The notes beneath the pieces are model-generated. The model searched no databases, had not been told where the DNA came from, and saw nothing but the letters and a program-made list of their open reading frames with translations. Source: Hymenochaete sp. R1 (taxonomy: Eukaryota > Basidiomycota > Agaricomycetes > Hymenochaetales > Hymenochaetaceae). From it: DNA of 64,000 bases. The stretch is from NCBI GenBank assembly GCA_019400425.1, contig JAFREE010000084.1, forward strand, positions 1 to 64,000. Reading direction: 5' to 3'. This document shows, in pieces, positions 48,119 to 60,457 of the stretch. Made by a program: the position numbers and the translations under genes. Position 1 is the stretch's first letter. Every line of letters begins with the position of its first letter.

Positions 48119-48837
48119 GTATTTTACAGCCCAGATTATCCTTGTCTCGACATATATACAAGATTAGCTTCTGAGCCCAGAATCTACAAACACAATGTCT
48201 TTTACTTCAATCACGCCTATTCTTACGTTAGTGCTGTGTTTGAATATCCATACATCTTTCATAACTGTCCATCATATTTCAACTCCTATAAGTTACTACA
48301 TTTTGATCTCCTTTCATCATTTGCTTGTTTGAATGCGTGGATAGTTCCAGTGTGAACAGTTGTCAATTTATTGGGCACCTTATCTACAAAGAGAAGTGTA
48401 ATCACACAAGACCTTCGCTATCAACGCAAATTCGTTGTGGCAAAGTGCGGAAACGATTCATGCTCAGGCATATTGAATATTGGAACAAATTAAACAGGAG
48501 GAAGCATATATTATGCTACAATCCTCCGACAAATACTCAGTATTCTGGATCGATGCACCGACTGTTACTCAAAAGACATGACTTTAGACATTTTGAACTT
48601 CCCCTATCTTTCGGCTTGTGTAATCGTCGAACCACGACGAGATCAGAGAAGGACGGTGAAACTATAAGGAGCGGAGAAGAATATCGACGACAGAGAATGC
48701 AAGAGCTTTGAAAGGGCGAAAGTACCCGATAGCGCTTAAGGTAAAGAAAGGACGACCCAACTAAAAATAGACACTCAATAAGGGCTGGCCCGAGCTCGCA
48801 CTTCACCTTCGGGATCAAGAATTTATAAGAAAAATAT
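48119..48837. other. Convergent intergenic region between P2 and P3
   Basis: About 720 bp between 3' ends. No gene is supported. Confidence 0.55.
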
Positions 48838-50006
48838 CTAAAGAGCATAAGTATGATAAAAATTTTCTCTCTGCTCATTGAGTTGACCCTCCAGAAGTTT
48901 GAGCTCTCGTAACATCTCGTGCTCCTCAGGCAGCGCCAGTTTCTCAAGTTCCTTTCGACGTGCCACCTGATTCCTTTCTCGACTTTCCATGATCTCCTCC
49001 GTCTCTGACTTCAACTTGCTCCTGTAACGTCTCGTGTTATCGTTAAGTTTCACTTCAGGCCCTGTCCGCTTTCGAATCGCGTGAGTCTTTGCATATACAT
49101 ACACATGGTAGAACGTGTCATCCACGAGGAACTGTTCCCGAGCGTGCTGCGCCATATCGGAAATTAGAGGATCAAGCCGCGCAAAGTCCTTCATTGCGGC
49201 TGACAACAACGCATGGATCCCGGTTAAACTGCTACTCGTTCTTACGTCTGACTCTCCTAATTGAGTCTTATACCACTCAGCCGCTGCACGGAAGAGCGAT
49301 GCGTATAGTAGCAGGTCTGTCGGTTCTTTAAATAACTCTTTCTTGGGCCAGCCTGAAAAACGGTGAGATTGATTCGAAATGACAAACGAGCACAGGTCCC
49401 TGGGGAAGATGGAAACTCTCTCTCACCTGCACCTGCAACATAAGTTTGCTGCCTACATACAATCTTCTCCCGAAGCTTAATGCAAAGGTCTTCTTGCTCT
49501 CGTTTACCGGCCACATGCGCTTCCCAAAGCTCTAATCGAAGGTTCTGCACATATGTCCCGTACGCGGTCCACATGTCGAACCGCCTCATCGCTTGCGTCT
49601 CGTTCAAACGGCCCCGTATGAGGAAAACGAACATGTCCATATCGAACAAGAAGAAGGCATTGTCGACCCGAAGCTTAAGGAGTTTAGCTTCAGCTTTCTC
49701 GTCAATAGAAACTTCATCACAATTGGAAAGGGCTTGATAAATGAGCTCTACTTTATTCACTTCATCCCGGAGCGCGGGCCTTCCTTGATGTTTTTTCTTC
49801 GACGCTTCCTGCACCTCTAAAAGCTTGGCGCGCTCCTCTTTCTCTTCGGAGTTCTCGAGTTGATCCAAGACGATGTTCGCGGCTTTTCTGAATGCCGTGA
49901 TGTCGATGGGGTCTTGCTCTCGAAGAGCCGGCGGTGCACGGGAGCCGCCATCGTCTGTAATCGGAGGAACCTTGCGTTTCGCTTTGTTTTCGTTTCCGGA
50001 CGACAT
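48838..50006 (-). CDS. Orphan helical family, paralogue P3 (364 aa)
   Basis: Exons 50006-49427 and 49352-48838 join in phase 1 (74-nt intron) to 364 residues. The start MSSGNENKAKRKVPPIT fits the N-termini of the paralogues better than an in-frame ATG at 50099. Shared blocks are the KRK-x-P motif, NAFFLFDMDMFVFLIRG (matching FLLVMDSYAHFI), WPKKELFKEPTDLLLYASLFRAA and REQFLVDDTFYHVYV. A long Arg/Glu-rich coiled coil closes the protein. The sequence has diverged substantially from P2, P4 and P5. The function is unknown. Confidence 0.8.
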
Positions 50007-51680
50007 CGAGCAAATACACAGATGGCAAGGGGGAGGGGGAGGAAAAAGCGACTGGGAATGAACGTTGACAGAGATGTGTGGCGAGTCGGGTACTTTCACC
50101 GGATGGCTATATCTCGAGAAAAGCGGTGGTGACCTCTGTACGACGTGGTGAGCCAGATACAGACTGCAAGGACAAAAAAATTGGTAAACTTCGTTGATTC
50201 CAAATACGTTATCGATGAAATAAAGAAAGCGAGAGAGAGGGGGGGGGGGAGGGGAGAGTACTCGACAGGAATATGCGGTTCCGACTTGAAGGAAATCCAG
50301 AGGACCAGAGCTTGAGCAAAGTAAGAAACCAAATCAGGCTAGCACTGGCAGTCACGGTCGACCTGAGCAAAGTACTAAGCGGAAGCACCCCTCAGCTGCC
50401 AACGAAGGAAAACTCACCGTCCAAGCTTTCGCAGTAGCCTGGATAATGCTAATAGATGAAAAGAGAATGATCAGTCCGGAAGACGGGGAGTGACGAAAAA
50501 GAACGTACCCAGACCACCAACTTGAACTTGGAAGAACCCCATTGCGAAGACGATTCCAACGTCTTCTTGCATTGCAACTCGAAGTCCCCTCTTTCCCACG
50601 ATGCTATTAGGACGCTCGAGCAGGTCAGCCGCCGAGGGCCCTCCGACTACACGAACGGTTGAAAACCAGCGAAAAAAAAAGAGAACTCGGAGAGAAACCC
50701 GTTGACGTCAGACGAGGGCAAGTTTGAGCGCGAGGTAAGGTCAAAACGAAGGTACGACTCGGATGTGGACAACCAACGCCCACTGGCATCCGTAGGCGCC
50801 TACTTTGTATCCCAAACCTCGATTCCTGATTCTTGATTACTTCCGGCAATACGGATGTCGGATGCATTTGGCTGGCTGGAGCAGAGAGCTACCACCATAG
50901 ATCAAAGTCTACCAGTAGCTTGAGTCCGAGTCGAGTCGAAAGTTATCCTAGTAGTATCAGTAGCACCAGTAAGTCCGTCGGCGTCAGTCACGAGTCGCAG
51001 CTGCTTAATGGTTCAGCAGATTACGATCCTTCCTTCCTTTCTTTTATGCATGCATGCTCGCTTCAACTTGAAGTCCAGCACCAAGTCCAGCTCCACAAAA
51101 ACGAAAAACGAAAAACGAAAGAGGTCCGAAATACGTAGATGTCCGTCCATGAGAAAAGTAAAGTAAAAAGAAACCGAGAGAAAGGATGGTTGGTCCCAAG
51201 CTCAAGCCAGGAAGAAAGAAAAGAGAGAGAGAGAGGAGTGTCCGAGTCCGTGAGTGTAAGATTATTATGCTGATAAAAAAGACAAAAGACAAAAATCCTA
51301 CCAAGACAGGCTGAACGATGACGATAACGATTTCGATTTTCATGAAGGAAACGTAAAGACGGAAGAATTGAAAGAAGGATTGGTTCTAAAGGCATAAAGA
51401 GGAAGAAAAAATTGAAGAAAATTGAGTCAGAGGGCGTGGTGGAAGGGAAGGGATGCCATAACGTCCCTTACATGTGCAGGTGCGGGTGCGGGGTTTCTCT
51501 ATTTGGGGGATTGATGCTTAGAAGGGAATGAAACATTCAAGAAAAAATGCGAGGGCATTTGGGTGGAGGTTACGTTGTGACGAAGAGATTTGACGATTAG
51601 AAGAAATAGCAGAGATGACGGCGTAAGGAAAGTCAAAAACGCAAAAAAAAACGAAGAAAGAAAAATACAAGAGGAAGTGT
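50007..51680. other. Intergenic, possible unresolved minus-strand exon
   Basis: At about 50520-50630 on the minus strand a protein-like exon (containing SIVGKRGLRVAMQEDVGIVF) ends near a GT donor, but the following exons could not be joined. A G-rich run lies at ~50231-50258 and (GA)n at ~51220. Nothing else. Confidence 0.35.
50231..50258. repeat. Purine run with poly-G tract
   Basis: GA repeats followed by about ten G and a further GGGG, in non-coding DNA. This could form a G-rich secondary structure. Confidence 0.8.
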
Positions 51681-53590
51681 CTATAGAAGCAGACCAATCG
51701 GGAGAGTGACGAAAAGCGCAAAAACGAGGAAAGAAGGCAATAAGACGACGATACTCAACATCCCAGTCCGTACGAACCGCATCTCCCCCAATATCCGGAA
51801 CGGCCCAGGGAAACCCACCCTCCTCACCCCCTCCGACGTCGCCTGCTGCGGCCTGCTCACCACCCCGACGGTCATAACCGCCACAAGCCCATCACAAGCG
51901 TTCGTCGAGAACCCCTGAAAATGGTTGATCCCCTCGCTCGTATTGCTCAACAACCCCGCCGTATACACCACGCTCGTCTTATACGTCCACCCCTCGCTGC
52001 TCGTCTGGCCCTCATAGCTCGTCCCGTTCGTCACGTTCCGCGTGTCGATGAGGGACGACTGGGCGGTGGCGTTCCCGACGAGCCAGTCGCGCCCGAGGTT
52101 GTACCCGTTGTCGATGATGTCGTGTTGTTCTGCGATGGGCTTCTCGTACGAGAGGGCGAGGAAGTAGGCGTTGGAGGGGTGGGAGGAGCCGGATTGGACC
52201 CAGTATCGGAAGTGGTTTCCGCCTTTGATGGTTTCGGTGCAGGTGCCGAGGGTGGGGTCGCCGTAGTCCCAGCGCATGACGGCCGTTTCGTTCACTGGAT
52301 GATATTTAAAAAAGGGAATGACATTAGTAAATAGCTCGAAACAAACGACTACAAGCCAGTCAGACGACGAAAAAATGAAAACTCCGGAATGTAAAAAGTC
52401 TCTCTCGAAAGAATGCAGATGAATAAGAAATCTGGTTTGTGAGCATGTCTTCATCGCGTTGCTCGCCGACCAATACAAAATGACAAATGGGGATAGAACC
52501 CACGGTGCCCTCCGATCACTATAGAGGCGCGCACGAGCGCTAAAAATAGCTGGCGGGTGGATGGCAATGACTTAAAAGAAACTCCCTTCTTCCGTAGTAT
52601 CGAGGTACGGATTAGCTCGTAGGGGGCCCACAAAACTCCCGGTAACATACCCAAGAAAAGACACAAAAAAACAAACAAACAAAAAAGTATCCACTCACAA
52701 AACCCATTCCCATCGCCCAAGTTCGCAGCCTGGTCGGAGCCCGAATGTTGGCCGAGACACTCGCCGCTGAAGCCGATGGACGCAAAGTAGTTCCGGAGCC
52801 CGCCATTGTCCGTCGAGTCGACGAGCACGGCGGCGTCCGAGTTGGCGGTGAGGATAACGTTGATGGGTTCGCCGAGGCCTTCGGGGTAGGTTACGGGGAT
52901 TTGCTAGGACGAGGGAGTGTGTAAATTAGCTTTTAATTTTTTAATGAATTTATTTGGGAATCTTAGGAAAAATGGAGATGGCCAGGAGAACGGAACAAGA
53001 CATACTGTGAGCATGCTTCCGCCTATCGTGTTTGGGTCGAAGTACCCTTGCGAGGGGACGTCCGCCCTCTTCGACTTTCCCCACCTCCCGTAGCCGTACA
53101 GAGAGCCAGCACCCTCATCCCGAGCGTCCAGCCCAAGCCAAGACCTCACCAAACTCCTCTTCCGCGACCTCGAACTCGAGGTCAAGTTTTCGGTTCCGGT
53201 TCCGGTTGTGTCTCCACGGGATGACGTAGAGGCAGACGAGCCACTTGGCTGAGCCGCCGGGACAGTCTGCGTTTGCGTCGCGCTCAGACTCAGAGTTGGA
53301 CTCAATGACGATAATGATGATGGCGATGGCGATGGTGAAAGTGTAGAAGCCGAGACGGAGGAAGCGAGAGCCAGCGAGAGGGTGCACGCAAAGACGAGCG
53401 ACGAGACCGAACGATGCGTTGTCGGCTGACGTCGACATCGACGTCGTCTCCCACCTCTTGCGCACGTTTCCGACTCCTCTTTCAAGTTACACGACACCAA
53501 CACCGACGCCGTGCCGCTCGTTCTTCGCTGATATTCCGAGTCGGGGTTGCCATGATAAGCCGTAGAGTTTGACGAGCTTGCCGTGTCCAT
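51681..53590 (-). CDS. Membrane-anchored extracellular glycoprotein, unrecognised family (467 aa)
   Basis: Exons 53590-53006, 52903-52699 and 52294-51681 join in phases 0 and 1 to 467 residues. After a basic N-terminus comes one hydrophobic segment (SLVFACTLSLALASSVSAS), then a Ser/Thr-rich linker. A folded domain follows: NTIGGSML, VTYPEGLGEPINVILTANSD, GECLGQHSGS and NHFRYWVQSG, with several N-glycosylation sites (NGT, NTS, NAT, NET). The chain ends in a hydrophobic helix (GMLSIVVLLPSFLVFALFVT) that could be a transmembrane segment or GPI signal. Cell-surface location is inferred. I do not recognise the family, although it reads like a conserved fungal cell-surface protein. The first hydrophobic segment could be a late signal anchor or could mark a downstream true start. 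Confidence 0.72.
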
Positions 53591-55510
53591 CCTTTCCTTT
53601 CTTTATATTCTTCTCTCTCTCTCTCTCCAAAGGATCTACAGGAAGCGCTGCTTCTATTTTTCCCCGACTGCCGACTGCTTGGCCTGATGATGAGCTAGAT
53701 CTGGGCAAAATGATAGCGAGTAGCGGGGGGCTAAGAGCGAATCTGGCAGAGATGGCGAGGCGAGGCGAGACGAGCCTGATGATGACGATGATGCGAGACA
53801 GCCAAAAGGAAAAGAAGGGGGAAAAGGCGGAAACGACAAGTGAGACCGAGAGGCGAGAGGCGAGCTCGACGATCAACGTTGAGCCAGGAGCTGTTCGCTG
53901 CCCGTCGATGTATGCAACGTCGATGTCGAGAGAGAAAGAGATGACGATGGTGGGTGGAAAGCAAAAGGGCAAGGGAAGGGAAGGGGAAGGGGCAGGAACG
54001 TGGTGGTCGTCTGTGTGCAGCCGGTGCGAACAAATCCACCTTCACTCCCTGAGTCCCTCAAATATTTAATATCAATCTCCTGTAATTATTACAACAATCA
54101 ACGATCTCGCACGCCTTCAACACGCAGAACAATATAACGGTCTCCCCCAAGACTTGCCAGCTTGCAAGGCAGTGCTTGGTGCTTGGTAACCTCTCGTAAT
54201 ATTCGTCTGTAAAAGAAAAAATACAATACAAGGGAAAAGGTACACCGGACGCCGGCCTCTCCGCAGATTTGAAAGCAACTCAAACTCACGGCGGACACTT
54301 AAGATATTATTTTAGGCGTCGAGATTGTGTACTATATATGCTAAAATACGCCAATATCAATAGTCGTGGAAAGAGTTGGGGTGGAATGAATGCACAAAAG
54401 TACGCAACGTCGGGTACTTCCAACTTCAGGTAGTACTACGGTAATAGACTCAGACGAATGGTCAGCTCCCTTAGTTACGCAATGCCGCGCCATCATGGAC
54501 GACATGATGGAATCCCAATCCATTCCTCGGATCCTTGTTCCAAAACAACAATGACAAAAGGAAAGTCCAAGGGACGTTACCCGAGAGACAGAATACAGAG
54601 TCTACATTCTTCCGAGTTAGGTAAGCGTTACCTACATTGGCATTGGCATCTCAAAGCTTCCATAATGCATATACAGATACAGACATTCCTTATCTACAGT
54701 AATTCCACATACCGATGATACAAACCTTTCCGCTGCGTCGCGACAACACCCGTTCTTCTTCCCTCGTCCTCGCTAGAAAAGACGTAGCCATCAATATCGA
54801 CCGATGGCATGCTCGATCATTTTTGCGTCTTTCTTTTTTAGTTTTGGAAGTACCCAAGCTCGACGCCCTTCAGATGTAAGCCCTGGTAGGTAGAAAAAAA
54901 AACGAAAACGAAAGTAGTGAGCGAGGCAAATCGATACGATACCAAAGAAGCAAATAAATAAATATAAAGCCGAAAAGAAAGGGAAACGACAAAATAGTAA
55001 GAAAGTCATGCAAATGTAGGAAGAAAACGTAGTGGCATTTGGTACCAGAAAAGTTTTCGGGGGAATCCGAGCCTCTTGACCAGAAACGAGACAAGGAAAG
55101 ATATCGTAGCATGAGAGCAAGCCGACGTCTCAAAACGAAAACGAGACTCAGAACCCCAGGCACACGCACACGACACGTATCGTATCGTATCGTATCGTAC
55201 TGTGTCCGCCTCGATAACGTATCATGGGGAGACGTCGGACGTCGCAATACGAACGCAATAACATATGCCTATGTTATCGTCTTCCGGTCCCACGAAGGTG
55301 GAAATACTTCCGCGAGGCTCAGCTCGAGCCCGGGAGCTTCGAAACGACTCAATTGAGAAGCTCGGACGAGGAAGGTGTGGTTGGAGATAAGGAGGGAGAG
55401 GGAACGTGATACGTAGTGGAAGAGAAAATCCCGAGCGGGTCGGTGAAAGAAGAGGAAGGAACCAAGTCTCGAATTTCGAATTTCGGAACTAAAAAAAAGG
55501 AGAAACTCAC
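53591..55510. other. Intergenic, no gene supported
   Basis: About 1.9 kb. It includes a (TC)n run at ~53613-53631 and five CGTAT units at ~55176-55199. Open frames overlap on several strands with no protein-like signal. The last exon of the monooxygenase gene may lie at its right edge. Confidence 0.5.
55176..55199. repeat. (CGTAT)5 microsatellite
   Basis: Five tandem CGTAT/C units in non-coding DNA. Confidence 0.9.
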
Positions 55511-57686
55511 AAGGAATTTACAGTAAAACCTCGTCGTCGCAAAGTCTCCAGGAGCGAACCACAGCTACAGCAGACGAAAAAATATCAGCCCAGTTCCGGC
55601 CAAATCAACACCAACAAAGCAAGAGAGGAAGCATAAGCAATTGAAAAAATAAAGGAAAGAGGTTGAAAGAAAAGAGAAAAGAGAGAAGAGAGAAGGAAGA
55701 CGCACCCCAGGCTGGCCAGACGGCTGGTACCCGACACGATGCTCCCCATACTCGTCAATACCCCATATACGGCCCGTACGATCGACCATCTCGTCCCCCA
55801 GGAGTCTGCGGAGCTTGTCCCCGACATGCGTGTAGCCCGTTCTGTTGGAATACCAAGGTTTGTTAGGGTTTAAAGGTCATAGGTGAGGGAAGAAAGGGTG
55901 GCGGGGGACGCACGCGAGGATGATGGCGTCGACGTCGAGCGTGGAGCCGTCGGAAAAGACGACGCCGGTGGGTGTGAGTTTCTCGATTTCGCGGCCTTGT
56001 TTGATCTTGACCTTGCCTTGCTTGATAAGGTCTGCGCAGCCTACGTCGATGTCTGTATACACGGTCATGTTAGATATGCTGCCACCCAGGTGAGAACACA
56101 GATCCGAAATGAAACAAAACGAAGAAAGAAAGGAAGAAAGAAAAAAGGACGCACAATATCCGCCCAACTTCTCATACACCATCACGAGCTGCCCACTCCC
56201 ATCCGGGCCCGCGTTCAACTCGAACCCAGCCCCCCTAAGCCCGTCCAAAACGTCCTTATCAAACTGCTCCGCAAACCCCTGCATCAGCCTCCCCATCTCC
56301 CTCACACACCCCATCGGCATCCCCGCAAACTTGAAGTCGCTATAAAACACCGGCACGCCCGGCGGGAACGCCGCCCCGAAGGTCGCCGCGAGGTACTTGT
56401 CCGACACGACGCACGTCGACGCGCGTTGCAGCACCGTCACCGCGGCGGAATCGTGCACGGAGCAGTCCTGCGCGATGTCGAGTCCCGAGGTCGCTGCGCC
56501 CACGACGAGCACCTTCTTCCCGCGGAACGCCGCGCCGCCCTTGAACGTCCCCGCGTGCAGGAGCGAGCCCTTGAATGACTCCGCGCCGGCGTAGAGCGGG
56601 ATGGCGGGGTCGCCGAAGGTACTGATGGCGAAGACGAGGTGCTGAGGTCGGAGATGGTAGGGCACGCCGCCGTTTCGCCGGATGGTGAGGGCCCAGCGGT
56701 GGGTTTGGGGATCGTATCGGGGGTGGGGGTCGAGCGTGGAGGAGGTCCAGACGACGAGGTCTTGCGAGAGGGTGTATTGTTCCATCCAGTCGGCGAGTTT
56801 GTCGCGTGGGGTGTAAGTGGGCCAAGTGGTAGGGAAAGATTGATATAGGACTACAGAAAAAAACATTCAAATTATGAATTACTGTTGTGGGATGAAGGAG
56901 AACGAACAGTTATGATGCTCTTTGGGCGTGTGCAGGACGAGAGTCGGGTAACGGTCCCGCCATACATCCCCGACGCGCGCCGTCTGCTCAACGACAAGGA
57001 CCCTGTACCCGAACTGCTTCAATCTTGCCGCAGTTTGAAGCCCGGACTGTCCAGCACCCACTACAGAGAAAAAGAGGAAGAAAGTTCAAATCGACTCTGT
57101 AAATCAAAATCTTGAGTTACGCACCGACGATAACCTGGGGATCATGCTCGACCTCCTCTGCCCTCCGCTTCTTCACCTCCTCCCACGACATCGAATGATT
57201 TTCATAAACCCCAGTCTCACAGCCCGCCTCCTCGTGCCCTTTCCAGTCATCGAGCATCAACATCACCGCCATCGCCTTCGGCTTTTCCCCCTCCTTCGGA
57301 TACTTCAGCCTCGCATGCCCCTTCCCCACACCCTTGGCCGTCTCGAAATTAAACGTGAGCTCGACGATCGGGATCGCGGGCCCGAATTGGGAGCGGGATG
57401 GCTGGCCGAAGGGGCTCGGGTCGAGGTGGAATTTGGAGAGGGGTAGTTGCAGCGAGGAGGAAGAGAGAAGGGGTTCAAGGTAGGTGGAGATCTGGTCATG
57501 TCCTTTGCGCGCCTGGAGAGAGGGTGAGAAGATGAGGATGTCGCGGAACCAAGCGTCGGGCTCTAGGATGTCGATAAAGGCGCTGAGGTTGGGCTGTTGG
57601 GGGTTAGAAGTGAAAGCTTCGGTGAGCGAGTTGAGCCACGTCTCGGCGAGCTTGTACTCGGGAGACGGTGTTGTTGAGAACGACAT
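55511..57686 (-). CDS. Flavin-containing monooxygenase with extra N-terminal domain (580+ aa)
   Basis: Six exons (57686-57125, 57060-56908, 56850-56155, 56052-55914, 55841-55706, 55564-55511) splice in frame to 580 residues. The final short exon after the GTGAGT donor at 55510 was not resolved. Residues ~1-185 look like a small SnoaL/NTF2-type domain (LAETWLNSLTEAF; ARLKYPKEGEKPKAM). VIVVGAGQSG (~188) is the FAD dinucleotide fold and VLVVGAATSG (~350) the NADP fold. ATGYTH (~517) is a typical motif of FMO-like enzymes. The enzyme would oxygenate a nitrogen, sulfur or ketone group of a small molecule using NADPH and O2; the substrate is unknown. Fungal proteins of this build are often annotated as dimethylaniline monooxygenase-like. 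A TATA box sits ~90 bp upstream. Confidence 0.8.
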
Positions 57687-57771
57687 TGGGAACAAACGAT
57701 AGCTGGTTGATATGCGAGTGTCGTTGGGTTGAGATAAGCCTTCTTGCCTCTACGACAGAGCTACAGACGTC

Positions 57772-57778
57772 TTTTATA
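57772..57778 (-). promoter_or_regulatory. TATA box of the monooxygenase gene
   Basis: TATAAAA on the minus strand lies about 90 bp before the ATG at 57686. Confidence 0.55.
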
Positions 57779-58729
57779 GACACCAGAACTCGAGAGCACC
57801 ACGACGAAGAGGGACCCTGATCACGATGGACGCACGGTGGCCGTCCCGTTATGGACGAATGTATTGAAGACGACCTCGGGACGGTCGAGCGCGGCGGATC
57901 GTGTACGTATACATTATCATTATGGCTTTAGTGCCGTTTCTGATAGCTCTCATGCTGCATGATGCGTTCGAGTTTCGAAGATGGGCGGTCGTGGGAGGGA
58001 TGTAATTGTAAAATCGGGGTTTGTAAGGCTCCTTCACTGGCTGGCATGAGATACAACTGGAAGTCGTGCATGTCGCTGCCATGATGATGATGATCGCGAC
58101 TCGTCCATTCGCCTCCGGTGAACAACAGGAACGCTGGAATGGGGCCCGTTCTGGGAGCTCTGAGTCTTGCGAGAGTAGTGACCACGTTTTTCTGGGTGTT
58201 TTTGCTACCACTAGGGAGATGATGGTGCCGATATCGCTTGTGCGTTATCCGTCCGAGTCTTCGCGGCGTTGAACTGAACTGCTGCACATTCAAATGTCAT
58301 TGAAATCTGACACCGTGTTTGAGAGTCGGATGGTTGAAGATGCTGCGGATATTGTCGTAATGAACGAAATATCGTGTCCCACCACGTTACTGTACATGTT
58401 TCCTTTCCGTTGAAAGTCGGAGGGTGAGGATGAGGGTGAGGTATAGAACGAAGCCGATTTGTTCGGAATAAGGTCAATAGATCACATGACAATCAGTCAG
58501 TCTTACATAACTGCCCTTGATTTAGTCGGTCGCAGCTCGTACGTGGGGTCCCTTTGTTGTTTTTTTCAACTCTCATGTCGATATTGATCTACCTTGCAGA
58601 AACAAGCCGAAAACGAGCAACTAACCCTTTGCTTCGGGAGAGGCGTTAAGCTTACTTCTAGATCAAGATCTTTCTATACCGAGAGTCGAGCATGAGCAAT
58701 GGACTACTTATGCAATGAAGAAAGGTACG
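57779..58729. other. Intergenic, unresolved minus-strand readings
   Basis: Overlapping minus-strand frames at 57849-58293 and 58211-58492 are partly protein-like (ERIMQHESYQKRH), but no spliced gene could be built. Confidence 0.35.
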
Positions 58730-58859
58730 CATGAATTGCCTAAACGTAGTTCTGAACTGAGGATGAAAGTGATAGTGACAAGAAACCAGCATTACATCTT
58801 CTTCAAAGACAAGCTTACACGTCTTTATCCACACTAGGCAGCAAAGGTAAATCAGGCTG

Positions 58860-60016
58860 TCAAATGTCTTTTTTGTTGTAAGCAGCCTGCTCCTTCGCCT
58901 GATCCTCTCGAAGCTGGATCTCCAGGTTCAGTTCCTCGACTTCCTCCGAAGGCGCCTCTAACAGTTCCTGAATACGTTCAGTCAACCTCTTCAGCCGGTC
59001 TTCAATGAGTTCAGATACACTATTTTGCATGTTCTTGATTTCATTCCTGAGAGGCGCGTCCACCTTGAACTGCTGTAAACGTGTTCGAATCTTGTGACGC
59101 CTTGCTTCAATGGCTACGTGGTAATACGTGTCGTCTACAAGGAACCGCTCTCGAGCAATCTGTGACTTGAGTTTGTTATCGGCAGGAAGAGACTGTTCGA
59201 CGTCTTTCAGGGCGTTCGAGAGCGTTAGACGGGTTGAGCCTAGTAAACGGTTCAATCTCATGTTGGAAGCCTTGGATTGGCACAGATTCCAGTTGGCCGC
59301 TGCACGGTAGAGCGACGCAACCACTACAATGTCCAACGGATCTTTAAACATCTTTTCTATGGGCCATTCTATCGAAATGATTAGTGTGTAATAACGAAAC
59401 ATCATCGTCCGGACAAGGAATTAATCTCACCTCCTATAGCAACATGAGCATCCTGTTTTGTCATGAGGTCTTTTCGAAACTCATTACAAATCCTTGCCCG
59501 TTCTTCGTCACCACAGAGCAATGCGTCCTGCAAGTCATTCCAAAGATCGTCGACATAGTCGCTGTAAGATCTCCACATGCTGGTACGTCTCCAACGCACC
59601 GTTTCAATTTTGCTTTCTTCCTTGCCGATGTTTATGAAATATGCACAAGAGTCCATGACGAGCAGGAAAAACGCGTTCTTGGCTCTCGTCCGGAGCAACT
59701 TAACTTCAGCCTTCGTTTTCATGTCCTGGTTCGATTCAAACAAGAAAAACTCGATAGATTTTTGCAAGCTACGCATTTTCATCTGGAGCGGGTGCGGGTG
59801 CGACGTTTGTCTGTAGTTCATGATGCGTTCATTTTGAATAAGCGCTCTGCGCTCATTCTCGTTCGCCAAAGAATCGTAGAAGGCTTGAATCTCGTATCTA
59901 AGCAGGTCAAGTTTAGAAGGTACGTTGTCAGCGTCTCTCTCCTGTGGAATCGGTCGACCGCGAGAGCCGTCATCCACCAATTTCGGAGCGAGCTTGCGTT
60001 TTCCAGGAAGTGACAT
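58860..60016 (-). CDS. Orphan helical family, paralogue P4 (364 aa)
   Basis: Exons 60016-59431 and 59368-58860 join in phase 1 (62-nt intron) to 364 residues. It starts MSLPGKRKLAPKLVDD. All family blocks are present: NERIMNYRQ, NAFFLLVMDSCAYFINI, DDLWNDLQDALLCGDEERAR, GGEWPIEKMFKDPLDIVVVA, RERFLVDDTYYHVAIEA, and a C-terminal coiled coil ending EQAAYNKKDI. It is nearly collinear with P5 and differs by scattered substitutions and no indels in the reading frame, consistent with a recent duplicate that is still selected. The start is supported by the matching start of P5. An upstream in-frame ATG (60205) lies in the 5' leader and is not conserved in P5. Confidence 0.85.
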
Positions 60017-60217
60017 AGAGTGGGTAGCGAAGAGAGTGTGGCGAAGGATAAAGTTACCGGTGTGAGGCGGCACTCCGGTGACCTCTTCGCCAATCTGATG
60101 AGATATGAGTGATTTGTTAAGCATATGCATAGTGAACAATGATGATGCCCACATACAAAGGTTTGTAGAAGATGAACGTTGAGAGGCGTGTACCAAGGCA
60201 TGCATGAAAAGCGAAGG

Positions 60218-60224
60218 TTATATA
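60218..60224 (-). promoter_or_regulatory. TATA box of P4
   Basis: TATATAA on the minus strand lies ~205 bp before the ATG. The surrounding sequence (GCGAAGGTTATATACTA on the plus strand) is conserved upstream of P5. Confidence 0.55.
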
Positions 60225-60457
60225 CTACCCGTGGCCTTCGCTTTGAACCAAAGTTATCACCCATTCTCCTTCCGATCCGGCATTGTACAATGCACTTCGT
60301 ATCTTGACGGTGTCTTCGTGGCAAAATAAAAGGGTAGAAAGCATAAAGTTTAAAAGTCGCGGGACAAGAATAGATGGGAAGACACGGGTAACTTAGTAAG
60401 CCTTTTCTTTGAGAGTTATGTAATGTGCAATATGCTTATGTCAGTTCTTGTTTACGC

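Larger units (their letters stand above)
58730..60457. repeat. Tandem duplication unit carrying P4
   Basis: It is highly similar to 61590-63456, from the 3' flank (GATGAAAGTGATAGTGACAA at ~58762 and ~61617) through the gene to beyond the promoter (GTTATGTAATGTG near 60414; ATTATGTAATGTG near 63413). Coding and non-coding parts are both conserved, so the duplication is recent. Confidence 0.85.

Noticed and set aside
50231..55199. Simple repeats as possible centromere, origin or CRISPR-like array
   Set aside because: They are short microsatellites without spacers or higher-order structure, as expected in fungal intergenic DNA.
60016..60205. Upstream in-frame ATG as the start of P4
   Set aside because: The extension is not conserved in P5, and all family members begin just before the KRK-x-x-P motif.
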